Below are positions 35,451-43,698 of a stretch of DNA of 46,935 nucleotides, in pieces. The stretch's first letter is position 1, and every line of letters starts with the position of its first letter. Below the pieces are notes generated by a model. That model did no database searches. It was not told where the DNA came from and was given only the letters and a program-made list of their open reading frames with translations. The position numbers were made by a program, and so were the translations under genes. The DNA comes from Fusobacterium_C necrophorum_A. GTDB lineage: Bacteria > Fusobacteriota > Fusobacteriia > Fusobacteriales > Fusobacteriaceae. Where the stretch lies: the NCBI RefSeq assembly GCF_004134945.1, contig NZ_SBAP01000022.1:1-46935 (forward strand). The letters are read 5' to 3'.

Positions 35451-36662
35451 CTAGGCGATTATCTTTTTTTCTTTTAAGCTGTCAATCTTTTCTTTTCCAT
35501 ATCCTATTTTCTTTAGACTTTCTTCTGTATGTTCTCCTAATTTTGGTGCTCTGACAAACTTTTTCCTACCATATTCTTCAAATAGCACCGGAGTATTGTA
35601 TAAAATTCCTTCATGTCCATTTTCATAGGTATGTTTGAACAAATAGTCATTTGCCCAACATTGTTCATCCTTCAATACCTCTCCGGGAGTTTGTAATTTT
35701 TCAAATGGAATTCCTGCTTCTGCTAAACGTTTCATCCATTCGGATACCGGCTTTTGAATAAAAATATCCTCCAGTATCGGAATAAATTCTTCTGAATTGG
35801 CAATTCCTCCTTTTAATGTCGAAAATTTTCCTCCAATCAAATCAGGTCTATCAATGACAAGATTACAGAAATTCGGGAACCATTTCTCATATTGGAAAAA
35901 GGCAATTTGAATCCATTCATCATCCTGCGTTTTAAAAGTGGTATTGATAGGATTTGGCGGCATACGTCTTGTGATAGGCATTTCATATCCATATTGAGAA
36001 CTTACAATGGGAAGCCCCATTCCGAATACAGCTGTATGAAATAATGCTACCTTTACTTTTTCTCCAACTCCTATTCTGTCTCTTCTATGGATTGCTGCCA
36101 ATATTCCGGCTGCTAAACTCATTCCGGCATAGTGATCTCCAAAAGCTGCTGCCGTGTTACAAGGGGAAGTTCCTTTTTCCATAAGTCCTAAGGCAACTCC
36201 TCCTCTGGCAAAATAGGCTGTATAGTCAAAGGCAGGAGTATCCTTCGCCGGACCTTTTTCTCCATATCCAAGTAAGTGCCCATAGATAATTTTGGGATTT
36301 ATTTCCTTCATTGTTTGATAATCAAGTTTTGATTTTACCAGAGCTTTTTGTCTGGTATTTGTCAAGAATATATCCGCATTCCTTACTAAATCATAGATTA
36401 CTTCCTGCCCTTCTTTTGTGTTGGCATCTATGACAATTCCTTTTTTTCCGGCATTTTCATTTTCAAAAAGTGGATTTTCTACTTCGTCAATAGGAGAACA
36501 CCATTGCATTCCGACAATTCTCATCGTATCTCCAAACGAAGGTTCGATTTTTATGACATCTGCTCCCCAATCTGCCAATAATCTTCCACAACATGGTCCT
36601 GCAACAAAATTTGCAAACTCGATTACTTTTAATCCTTCCAGCATGTTTTGTTCTTTATTCAT
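35451..36662 (-). CDS. Family III CoA-transferase (CaiB/BaiF, HadA/FldA-like)
   Basis: A 404-residue family III CoA-transferase. The N-terminus GLKVIEFANFVAGPCCGRLL then DWGADVIKIEP is classic, as is TPAFDYTAYFARGGVALG. The aspartate in FGDHYAGM matches the position of the family's catalytic Asp. In HadA and FldA the enzyme moves CoA from an acyl-CoA product to the incoming 2-hydroxy acid, which fits this operon. The frame runs to 36701, but GGAGG precedes the ATG at 36662. It lies between etfA and the dehydratase subunits. Confidence 0.9.
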   Translation of the reverse strand: MNKEQNMLEGLKVIEFANFVAGPCCGRLLADWGADVIKIEPSFGDTMRIVGMQWCSPIDEVENPLFENENAGKKGIVIDANTKEGQEVIYDLVRNADIFLTNTRQKALVKSKLDYQTMKEINPKIIYGHLLGYGEKGPAKDTPAFDYTAYFARGGVALGLMEKGTSPCNTAAAFGDHYAGMSLAAGILAAIHRRDRIGVGEKVKVALFHTAVFGMGLPIVSSQYGYEMPITRRMPPNPINTTFKTQDDEWIQIAFFQYEKWFPNFCNLVIDRPDLIGGKFSTLKGGIANSEEFIPILEDIFIQKPVSEWMKRLAEAGIPFEKLQTPGEVLKDEQCWANDYLFKHTYENGHEGILYNTPVLFEEYGRKKFVRAPKLGEHTEESLKKIGYGKEKIDSLKEKKIIA

Positions 36663-36684
36663 GTTTTCCCTCCTTGAAATTTTC

Positions 36685-37707
36685 CTAGAAATACACTCCA
36701 TTTATTTTTTCTTTTTCTTGCTTTTCTTTTTTTAAACATTCTATCAGTTTTGGGATAACAGTATTGACATCTCCGACAATCCCCAGATCAGCTACTTTAA
36801 AAATAGGGGCTTCTTCATCTCGATTCACGGCAATAATACATTCTGATTCTTCCATTCCTGCTAAATGCTGAATCGCTCCACTGATACCAAGTGCAAAATA
36901 AGCTTGGGGTCTTACTATTTTTCCTGTTTGGCCAACTTGTCTATCCTTGGAGATCCAACCTGCATCTACGGTTGCTCTGGAAGCTGATACCTCAGCTCCT
37001 AACAAATCAGCCAATTCTTGCAACAGATTGAAGTTCTCCGGAGCTCCAATTCCTCTTCCTCCTGAAACCAATACAGCTGCTTCTGTAATATCTTTTCGTT
37101 TACTTTCCCGTTTTATGACTTCCTTTAGGACAATATTCATATCGGTTTCTGTAAATTCCACATTTTCTTCAATAATTTCCCCTTGTGCCTTCATATCGGC
37201 ATCCAATGCCTTCATGACCCCCGGTCTTACTGTTGCCATTTGCGGTCTATGATTTTCACATAATATGGTTGCCATCAGATTTCCTCCAAAAGCCGGTCTG
37301 GTCATCATAAGATGTCTCGTATTTTCATCAATTTCAAGAGCTGTACAATCTGCGGTCAATCCTGTATGAAGTCTTGCGGCCAATCTGGGAGCTAAATCTC
37401 TTCCGATGGAACTCGCTCCGTACAATACAATTTCCGGATTATATTTTTTTATAATGGTATAGATTGCTTTGGCATAGGGTTCTGTGACATATTCTTGTAA
37501 CATCTCATTTTCTATAACAATTACTTTATCGGCACCATGATGAATTAGAGTTTCCGCTTTGGATTTGATATTTGCTCCGACTAACATAGCTACCACTTTT
37601 TGTCCTAATGTTTCTGCCAATTCCTTGGACTTTCCTAATAATTCTATTCCTACTTTCTGCAATTCTCCGTCTCTTTGTTCTATGAATACAAATACATCTC
37701 TACTCAT
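36685..37707 (-). CDS. etfA: Electron transfer flavoprotein subunit alpha
   Basis: About 340 residues. The C-terminal FAD domain is clear: VSGGRGIGAPENFNLLQELA, ASRATVDAGWISKDRQVGQ, GKIVRPQAYFALGISGAIQH, and a final NRDEEAPIFKVADLGIVGDV. It accepts or donates electrons for the acyl-CoA dehydrogenase; some anaerobe Etf-Bcd complexes bifurcate electrons, which is not decided here. An ATG at 37716 has no spacing from the GGGGG ribosome site, so I use the ATG at 37707. Confidence 0.95.
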   Translation of the reverse strand: MSRDVFVFIEQRDGELQKVGIELLGKSKELAETLGQKVVAMLVGANIKSKAETLIHHGADKVIVIENEMLQEYVTEPYAKAIYTIIKKYNPEIVLYGASSIGRDLAPRLAARLHTGLTADCTALEIDENTRHLMMTRPAFGGNLMATILCENHRPQMATVRPGVMKALDADMKAQGEIIEENVEFTETDMNIVLKEVIKRESKRKDITEAAVLVSGGRGIGAPENFNLLQELADLLGAEVSASRATVDAGWISKDRQVGQTGKIVRPQAYFALGISGAIQHLAGMEESECIIAVNRDEEAPIFKVADLGIVGDVNTVIPKLIECLKKEKQEKEKINGVYF

Positions 37708-37726
37708 GTCATGCATCCCCCTTTTG

Positions 37727-38515
37727 TTAGATAATATATTTTTCTTTTAATTTTGCTAAAATAGCCTGAGCAATTTCTTCTGCCGTCATTCCCTTTAATA
37801 GAGTTCCTGCTCCCTTCCCTTGTTTTGGATAGGATTTTTTCACTTTTGTAGGGGAGCCTTTCAAACCTATATGTTCCAAATTGATATTTTCCTCAATATC
37901 ATGAAGTCCCCATACGGTTATTTCTTTCTGATAGGCATCAAAAATACCTCCGACCGACATATATCTTGGCTGTGCCAACTCTGATAGGGCTGTAATCACA
38001 CAGGGCATTTTGATTTCAATTTTGTGGTATCTGTCTTCAAATTGTCTTTTTACAATGAGAGTATCGCCATTTTTTTGAACCTCTTCCACATAACTGACTT
38101 GAGGCAAATGTAGATGTTCTGCCAACTGTGGACCCACTTGGGCGGTATCTCCATCAATAGCCTGTCTTCCCGTAATGATTAAATCATAGTGGAGCTTCTT
38201 TAAAGCTCCTGCCAAGGTACAGGAAGTGGCCCAAGTATCTGCTCCTCCAAAGGCTCTATCTGTGAGTAAAATTGCTTCGTCTGCTCCCATCGCCAAAGCT
38301 TCTCTTAATGCTAAATCTGCTTGTGGAGGTCCCATGGTCAAAACAGTTACATGCGCATTGTACTGGTCTTTCAATCGCAATGCCATTTCCAATCCTGATT
38401 TATCATCCGGATTTATGATGCTTGGAACTCCTTCTCTGATTAAAGTATTTGTTTTTGGGTCTAATCTCACTTCTGTCGTATCGGGTACTTGCTTCATACA
38501 AACTATTATTTTCAT
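37727..38515 (-). CDS. etfB: Electron transfer flavoprotein subunit beta
   Basis: 262 residues, beginning MKIIVCMKQVPDTTEVRLDP. AMP/FAD-binding wording LIITGRQAIDGDTAQVGPQL is present, and the late RYMSVGGIFDAYQKEI is typical. First gene of the seven-gene minus-strand operon; GGAGGAG precedes the start. It lies 19 nt upstream of etfA. Confidence 0.95.
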   Translation of the reverse strand: MKIIVCMKQVPDTTEVRLDPKTNTLIREGVPSIINPDDKSGLEMALRLKDQYNAHVTVLTMGPPQADLALREALAMGADEAILLTDRAFGGADTWATSCTLAGALKKLHYDLIITGRQAIDGDTAQVGPQLAEHLHLPQVSYVEEVQKNGDTLIVKRQFEDRYHKIEIKMPCVITALSELAQPRYMSVGGIFDAYQKEITVWGLHDIEENINLEHIGLKGSPTKVKKSYPKQGKGAGTLLKGMTAEEIAQAILAKLKEKYII

Positions 38516-38617
38516 ATCTCCTCCTTGTAGAATGAAAACATAGTAAAACTATATTTCCATTTGCTTGATAGCTTTTTTTATGACAGATCTTATGATAAGA
38601 AAACAAATTTTTTAAAT

Positions 38618-38647
38618 ATCATACCTATTTAAAAGTCATCTTACCAA
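38618..38647 (-). promoter_or_regulatory. Putative promoter of the etfB operon
   Basis: On the minus strand TTGGTA (38642-38647), 18-nt spacer, TATGAT (38618-38623). About 100 nt upstream of the etfB ATG. The -35 lies inside one GGTAAGAT half site and the -10 touches a GGTATGAT half site, so a bound GntR dimer would compete with polymerase. Confidence 0.5.
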
Positions 38648-38821
38648 TTTAATAAAAATATACCCCTATTTTTTAAGAAAAGCAAGGATAATTTTCAAAA
38701 ATATAAAAATCATATTTCTGGATTTTTACGGAAAATCAAGTGAAATATATAGTTTTAAGGGTATTTTGGTATGAAAAATAAATCCAAAAAATATCTTACC
38801 AATTTTTAAAAACATAAAAAA

Positions 38822-38832
38822 TGGTATTACCT
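38822..38832. promoter_or_regulatory. Candidate FadR/GntR-type operator
   Basis: TGGTATTACCT differs at one base from the palindrome TGGTATTACCA, which fits the TGGTnnnACCA pattern of FadR-subfamily regulators. It lies between gntR and the operon it probably controls. Confidence 0.5.
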
Positions 38833-38836
38833 TTTT

Positions 38837-38874
38837 TAAAAAAATAAAAAAAGCCGTCTCAAAAAAGACAGCTT
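38837..38874 (-). terminator. Intrinsic terminator after gntR
   Basis: On the minus strand AAGCTGTCT and AGACGGCTT (38851-38874) form a 9-bp stem with one U-G pair and a 6-nt loop, followed by a long T-run (38837-38850). It separates gntR from the downstream etf operon. Confidence 0.8.
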
Positions 38875-38948
38875 CTTTTATATCACGAGATATTTTTGAA
38901 AAATGGAAAGATTGGAATGGAAATATATTGAAATATATTCAAGATAAC

Positions 38949-39665
38949 TCATTTTAATATCAATTCTCTTACTTTCCTAAAGTGCCGTTCCATAAAAATA
39001 AGTGCAACAGTGGAGTCTCTATCCTTGATAGCATCGAAAATATAAATATGATAGTCGATAATATCCTGATTTTTTTCTCCATTTAAATAGATTAAATGGA
39101 CAGAGTTTTTAATACAACGATTGAAAAAATTCCTTATTGCCGCAAAAGTCTCCATAATTAAAATATTGTGTGACATTACTGCGATCTGCTCATGGAATGA
39201 TAAATCTAACTCTTCCAGTTCTTGGGAACTGTTTGTTTCTTTCATTCTACGTAGAATACATTCCAATTCAGCTATTTCTTCATCAGTTGCATTTAAAGCC
39301 GCCAGTTTAACCGAGGAATATTCAAACATTTCTCGAAACTCTATAACTTCCCTGTCCGATACATTATTTGTGTTATAGATAATATCTAAAGAGTCCACCA
39401 TTAATTTTTCAATGTTATTTCTTACATAGGTTCCACTTCCCTGTTTCACTTCGAGTAGACCTAAAATTTCAAGCCCCCTGACAGCTTCTCTTATAGAGGG
39501 TCTTCCCACTTTATATTCTTCCGCTAAATCTCTTTCTGGAGGCAGCTTATCTCCTATCTTGATTTTACCTGAAAAAATTTTTTCTTTGATTTTATCTATG
39601 ACCTTAAGATATTGTGCTTTGTTTTCATTATTTTTTTTTGTGTTTGAAATAGGTACTTCTGACAT
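38949..39665 (-). CDS. GntR-family regulator, FadR subfamily
   Basis: 238 residues. The N-terminal winged helix is LPPERDLAEEYKVGRPSIRE and GLEILGLLEVKQGSGTYV; the C-terminal all-helical FCD effector domain covers about residues 95-235. FadR-type regulators answer to acids such as lactate or acyl-CoAs. The position upstream of the operon suggests it controls the dehydratase pathway. The ATG at 39665 has no clear ribosome site and an in-frame stop three codons before it, so either translation is weak or initiation is unusual. Confidence 0.85.
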   Translation of the reverse strand: MSEVPISNTKKNNENKAQYLKVIDKIKEKIFSGKIKIGDKLPPERDLAEEYKVGRPSIREAVRGLEILGLLEVKQGSGTYVRNNIEKLMVDSLDIIYNTNNVSDREVIEFREMFEYSSVKLAALNATDEEIAELECILRRMKETNSSQELEELDLSFHEQIAVMSHNILIMETFAAIRNFFNRCIKNSVHLIYLNGEKNQDIIDYHIYIFDAIKDRDSTVALIFMERHFRKVRELILK

Positions 39666-40111
39666 AATTTTTTATATAATAATATTCACAAAGGATATTA
39701 TTAAACCCTCCTACTCTTAAATTTGATTTTCATTATATGACAAATCACAAAAGTAATGTGATAAAATTTTATATATTTTTACTCTTTTATATTTTACATG
39801 AGAATTTTAATCATCCTACAAGAAGAATGAAAGTTTACTCTTGTAAATCCTGGAAAAGTGATATAACTCTTATAAGCATTCTAACATATTTTGAAAAAAT
39901 AAGATAGGGTTAAAAGTTATATGATGGCATAACTAATTCTGCGGAAGTTCCCGCAATCTTTAACGGTGATATCTTCAAAAGTCGGGGATAAGGGCAAGAA
40001 TATTGTCCACTTGTATGTTTAGGCTGGATATGTTCCAATCTTTTTACTTAGTACAGAGGAGAAAATAAAATGGTTCTTTATCAATATACGTTGACAAAGA
40101 ACCTAATTTTT
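39666..40111. other. Intergenic region without an intact gene
   Basis: A 446-nt gap between gntR and the metA fusion. Plus-strand codons at about 39916-39990 read KLYDGITNSAEVPAIFNGDI and then stop; the PAIFNGDI wording resembles the tRNA-dihydrouridine synthase strand (IPVIxNGDI), so this might be a tiny remnant, at low confidence. The metA terminator lies at the 3' side. No convincing promoter was picked out for gntR. Confidence 0.4.
40072..40103. terminator. Intrinsic terminator after the metA-aspartokinase gene
   Basis: GGTTCTTTATCAA (40072-40084), loop TATACG, TTGACAAAGAACC (40091-40103); a 13-bp stem with one wobble pair and T-rich flanks on both sides. It lies just after the minus-strand stop at 40112. 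Confidence 0.8.
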
Positions 40112-41911
40112 TTATTTTTTTTGAACGATCGTTCCCTTTCCCGAAGGATTATTGGTATTACGGATATGAATAGGAATCTCCTGCTTCATCACAGGTTCAA
40201 TGGCATCCAAATGATACACATTGGCACCTTTTTCCGCCATACGTAAAAGTTGTTCATAGCTCAGGTGATCAATGGTTTTTGCAGTTTTATCTTTATTTGG
40301 GTCTGCGGTCATAACTCCGTCCACATCAGTCCAGTTTTCATAGAGCTCCGAATGTAAAGCTCCTGCAATAATTGAGCCGGTGATGTCCGAGCCTCCACGG
40401 TCAAATGTTTTTATTTCCCCATTCTCTGTTTTTCCATAAAATCCGGGAACCACGAACTTCAAGTGATTTGCCATTCTTTGACGAATGGCTTGGTATGTTT
40501 TTCGTTTATTGAGTGCACCGTTATTATCAAAGAAAATAATATCTTCCGCATCCAGAAATTCATAGTTTAAATATTTTGCCATGAGGATTGCATTTAAATA
40601 TTCTCCCCGGCTCAGAATGAAATCACGATTGTCGGAATCTTTGATTTTGGAAATGACATTTTGAATGATAGCTACGGTCTCTTGACTCAATTCCAAGTCC
40701 TTTGCAATCTCTGTAAAACGATTGACAATGATGTCCAGAGACTTTTCTTTTTTCTCTTCATTTTCTTTCCGAAATCTTCGTATTTTTTCTTCCAATTGCA
40801 TTAGATCGTTATTGTCTTTTTTTAAGATGTAGTATTGATTTAGAATATCTGTAATTTTGGTATCTTTTTCATTTCTTTTTCCGGGTGCGGAGACTACAAT
40901 AATCTCACGTTCTTCGGAAGAATATATAATATCTTTTACTTTTGAAAATTGCCCTGCATCACTTAAGGAACTTCCACCAAACTTTGCCACCTTTTTCTTG
41001 GAAATTTGGGAGATATCATAAGGAGTTTCTTGATATACGCAGTAATTCAACCAGTTGGAAAAAAATAGATTTGCGTGGGAACGCCATTTGACCTTAATTC
41101 CTTTGGCTTCATCATTATCGATGAAATAATTTTCCGGAATATCTGTTCCGAGTCCTTTTGCTTTGTCTCTCAGATATTCTTGATACAGAGTATCTTCCTC
41201 ATACTCGAAATGTCCGGCAACAAATAGGAAACGGCCGTCTTTACTGGAGACTAAGTTTGCTCCAATGTCTTCTCGACCTGCCCATACATCTAAATCCGGA
41301 TGAGACAGTACATCTTTTAATTCATTATAGGTATATCGTGATTGCGGAATAAAAAAGCTGTCATCAAATCCCTTTGTCAAAGTACCGCGTTTTTTTAAAT
41401 CAAATTCATATACACCGAAGATTTTCTTGGATTTCTGATGTTTTTTTATTCCATAGTAATGATACAGTGCCGCTTGTGATGCCCAGCAAATAAACATTGT
41501 CGAAAACACATGTTCTTTTGCATATTCCAGAATTTCAGTAAATTCTTGCCAATAATCAACATTTTCATATTCCATAGTTTCAATGGGAGCCCCCGTGATA
41601 ATCATGGCATCATATTTATTTTGTTTAATTTCGTCAAAGGTTTTGTAGAATCGACGCAAATGACTATAATCCGTGTTTTTGGATTTATGGCTGTCGGTTC
41701 GTATCAAATCCACATGGACTTGTAATGCAGTATTGGACAACATGCGAAGAAGTTGGGTTTCTGTTTCTTCCTTTTTCGGCATCAAATTCAGAATGGCCAG
41801 TTTTAAAGGACGGATATCCTGTGTTTCTGCTCGTTGCGTTGTCATGGTAAAAATTTGTTCTTTCTCCAATATACTTTTAGCAGGAAGATCACTTGGTATT
41901 ACTAAAGGCAT
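40112..41911 (-). CDS. Homoserine O-acetyltransferase (MetA) fused to ACT-less aspartate kinase
   Basis: 599 residues with two complete enzyme domains. Residues 1 to about 299 are MetA: start wording MPLVIPSDLPAKSILEKEQIF, catalytic Cys142 in MFICWASQAALY, His234 and Glu236 in FVAGHFEYE, and the late NLFFSNWLNYCVYQETPYDI. Glu111 in TGAPIET is the residue linked with acetyl-CoA rather than succinyl-CoA use. After about seven linker residues, 307-599 is an aspartate kinase: KVAKFGGSSLSDAG, FDRGGSDITGS, TDVDGVMTADPNK and a final NTNNPSGKGTIVQKK. The two regulatory ACT domains normal for aspartokinases are absent. So the first step of the aspartate family and the first committed methionine step are on one chain. 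It lies 27 nt after metY, with AGAGAGG before the ATG. Confidence 0.92.
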   Translation of the reverse strand: MPLVIPSDLPAKSILEKEQIFTMTTQRAETQDIRPLKLAILNLMPKKEETETQLLRMLSNTALQVHVDLIRTDSHKSKNTDYSHLRRFYKTFDEIKQNKYDAMIITGAPIETMEYENVDYWQEFTEILEYAKEHVFSTMFICWASQAALYHYYGIKKHQKSKKIFGVYEFDLKKRGTLTKGFDDSFFIPQSRYTYNELKDVLSHPDLDVWAGREDIGANLVSSKDGRFLFVAGHFEYEEDTLYQEYLRDKAKGLGTDIPENYFIDNDEAKGIKVKWRSHANLFFSNWLNYCVYQETPYDISQISKKKVAKFGGSSLSDAGQFSKVKDIIYSSEEREIIVVSAPGKRNEKDTKITDILNQYYILKKDNNDLMQLEEKIRRFRKENEEKKEKSLDIIVNRFTEIAKDLELSQETVAIIQNVISKIKDSDNRDFILSRGEYLNAILMAKYLNYEFLDAEDIIFFDNNGALNKRKTYQAIRQRMANHLKFVVPGFYGKTENGEIKTFDRGGSDITGSIIAGALHSELYENWTDVDGVMTADPNKDKTAKTIDHLSYEQLLRMAEKGANVYHLDAIEPVMKQEIPIHIRNTNNPSGKGTIVQKK

Positions 41912-41938
41912 TTCTTTTTCCTCTCTTTCTAGTCTGTT

Positions 41939-43225
41939 TTATCGTTCCAAAGCTTGTTTGATATCTGCAATAATATCTTCCACGTTTTCAATTCCCACAG
42001 AAAGTCGAATCATATTTTCTTGAATACCGGCTTTCAATTGATCCTCTTTTGAGAGTTGTCGATGTGTCATGCTGGCAGGATGAAGAACATGGGTTCTTAA
42101 ATCTCCGACATGCACCACAAGAGATGCTAATTCCAAATGATTGATAAATTTCTTGGTAGCTTCCAAATCTCCTTTGATTCCAAAGGAAATAACACCGCTT
42201 CCTCCTTTTTTTAAATATTTTTTTGCAAGCTCACAGGAAGCGGAAGTTGTCAGTAGGGGATAATTCGTCCATGCTATCTTGGGATGTGCTTCCAAAAATT
42301 GTGCAATTTTCAAAGCATTTTCGGAATGTCTCTCCATTCGAAGTGCAAGAGTTTCCGTTCCCAGATTTGTTAAAAATGCATTAAAGGGACTCATTGTCGC
42401 TCCGAAGTCTCTCATGAATACGACTCGAGCTTTAGTAATAAAGGTCTGCTTTCCAAAAGATTTTGTATAACTTAATCCATGATAATTAGGATCTTCCTCG
42501 GTTAAATGAGGAAATTTTCCATTTGTCCAGTCAAAGGTTCCGCCATCTACAATCATTCCTCCTACACTTGTCGCATGTCCGTCCAAGTATTTAGTCGTAG
42601 AATGCACGACAATATCGGCACCGAATTCAAAAGGGCGACAAAGATAAGGTGTTGCAAAAGTGTTGTCTACGAAGAGCGGAAGATTGTGTTTATGAGCAAT
42701 TCCTGCGATTCGTTCGATATCCAAAAGTTCTACATTCGGATTTCCAAGGGTTTCTGAAAAAATCAGTTTGGTATTGCTTTGGATTGCCGCTGCTATGGTT
42801 TTCTCATCCGCATTCAGCGGGACAAAACTTGTATGGATTCCTAATTTTTGAAGGGTAGAACCAATTAAGGTATGGGTTCCGCCGTAAAGATTGTTCATAG
42901 CTACAATGTGTTCTCCCGCATTGCAGATTGTTAAAATCGCTAAAAGGGTTGCAGCTTGTCCGGAGGATGTTGCCAAAGCTCCCACTCCGCCTTCTAAGCA
43001 TGCGATTTTCTTTTCCAGTGCTTCTACTGTCGGATTGGATATTCTGCTATACATGTGACCGCTTTGTACCAGATCAAATAAATCAGCGACATCGTCTGCA
43101 CTGTCATATTTATAGGTTGTTGATTGAATCAACGGAAGTATTCTTGCCTCCCCGTTTTTTGGCTCATATCCCGCTTGTACACATAGTGTTTCCGGATTTA
43201 CATGTTCTAAATCAAATTGTTTCAT
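41939..43225 (-). CDS. metY: O-acetylhomoserine sulfhydrylase
   Basis: A 428-residue PLP enzyme of the Cys/Met metabolism family that makes homocysteine from O-acetylhomoserine and sulfide. MetY-type wording: LCVQAGYEPKNGEARILPLI, YSRISNPTVEALEKKIACLE, VVHSTTKYLDGHATSVGGMI with the Schiff-base lysine in STTKYLDG, and the C-terminal RLSVGIENVEDIIADI. At about 430 residues it is longer than MetB/MetC (about 380), in favour of MetY. The frame is open to 43324, but GGGAGGAAG precedes the ATG at 43225. Confidence 0.93.
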   Translation of the reverse strand: MKQFDLEHVNPETLCVQAGYEPKNGEARILPLIQSTTYKYDSADDVADLFDLVQSGHMYSRISNPTVEALEKKIACLEGGVGALATSSGQAATLLAILTICNAGEHIVAMNNLYGGTHTLIGSTLQKLGIHTSFVPLNADEKTIAAAIQSNTKLIFSETLGNPNVELLDIERIAGIAHKHNLPLFVDNTFATPYLCRPFEFGADIVVHSTTKYLDGHATSVGGMIVDGGTFDWTNGKFPHLTEEDPNYHGLSYTKSFGKQTFITKARVVFMRDFGATMSPFNAFLTNLGTETLALRMERHSENALKIAQFLEAHPKIAWTNYPLLTTSASCELAKKYLKKGGSGVISFGIKGDLEATKKFINHLELASLVVHVGDLRTHVLHPASMTHRQLSKEDQLKAGIQENMIRLSVGIENVEDIIADIKQALER

Positions 43226-43295
43226 AGCTCTCTTCCTCCCCTGTTTTTGCTTGTTTTGTACTAAAATTTTTTGATATTTTTGATTAATTTTTACC

Positions 43296-43324
43296 ATTTT
43301 AGCAGCATTATTCAGAACTGTCAA
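43296..43324 (-). promoter_or_regulatory. Promoter of metY-metA/aspartokinase
   Basis: On the minus strand TTGACA (43319-43324), 17-nt spacer, TAAAAT (43296-43301). The leader to the metY ATG would be only about 60-65 nt, too short for a SAM-I riboswitch or T-box. Confidence 0.8.
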
Positions 43325-43616
43325 TTCTTTTTCCTGAGGAGCCCATTTGAAGAGAAAACATCAAAGGTTTTTTAGAATATTTTCAAGATATTTTTGGAAT
43401 AAGACTTAGATTTTATTCCTGTTTTGGAACTTATATAAGAAATACGAGAGATTTGCAGATCATATTATCCATTTGAGTATAAACGTTATCTATCTTGTGA
43501 AGGGAGAAAATTTACGGAGAAAAGAATTGGAGAAGGATAATAGAGGGTAAAATAAAAATCCACATACCCTCGTGTGTATCTAAAAAAAGAGTTGGTATTG
43601 TTTGAAAAAAATGATA
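43325..43616. other. Intergenic region between metY and the str operon
   Basis: No intact gene. A plus-strand frame without ATG is open from 43410 to TAA at 43548-43550 (46 codons, including YKKYERFADHIIHLSINVIY); it is not recognised. A weak stem, GAGGGTA (43543-43549) with TACCCTC (43565-43571), lies before the promoter. Confidence 0.4.
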
Positions 43617-43645
43617 TTGACTTTTTTTTGTATTCAGGGTATAAT
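43617..43645 (+). promoter_or_regulatory. Promoter of the str operon
   Basis: TTGACT (43617-43622), 17-nt spacer, TATAAT (43640-43645), one base from consensus. About 53 nt before the rpsL start. Confidence 0.85.
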
Positions 43646-43698
43646 GTTTCAGTTATGAAAAATAAAAAATTAAAGAAAAAAGAAGGAAGGAGGGTAAA

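Larger units (their letters stand above)
38516..38948. promoter_or_regulatory. Intergenic control region of the etf/dehydratase operon
   Basis: A 433-nt very AT-rich gap between gntR and etfB, both on the minus strand. It holds the gntR terminator, the etfB promoter and several GGTA-type half sites (direct repeat ATCTTACCAATTT at 38638-38650 and 38793-38805, a CATACC at 38620-38625, GGTATGA near 38768, TGGTATTACC at 38822-38831). No gene is seen. Confidence 0.6.

Noticed and set aside
43226..43330. A SAM riboswitch or T-box before metY
   Set aside because: The promoter leaves a leader of about 60 nt and none of the conserved stems or boxes can be found.
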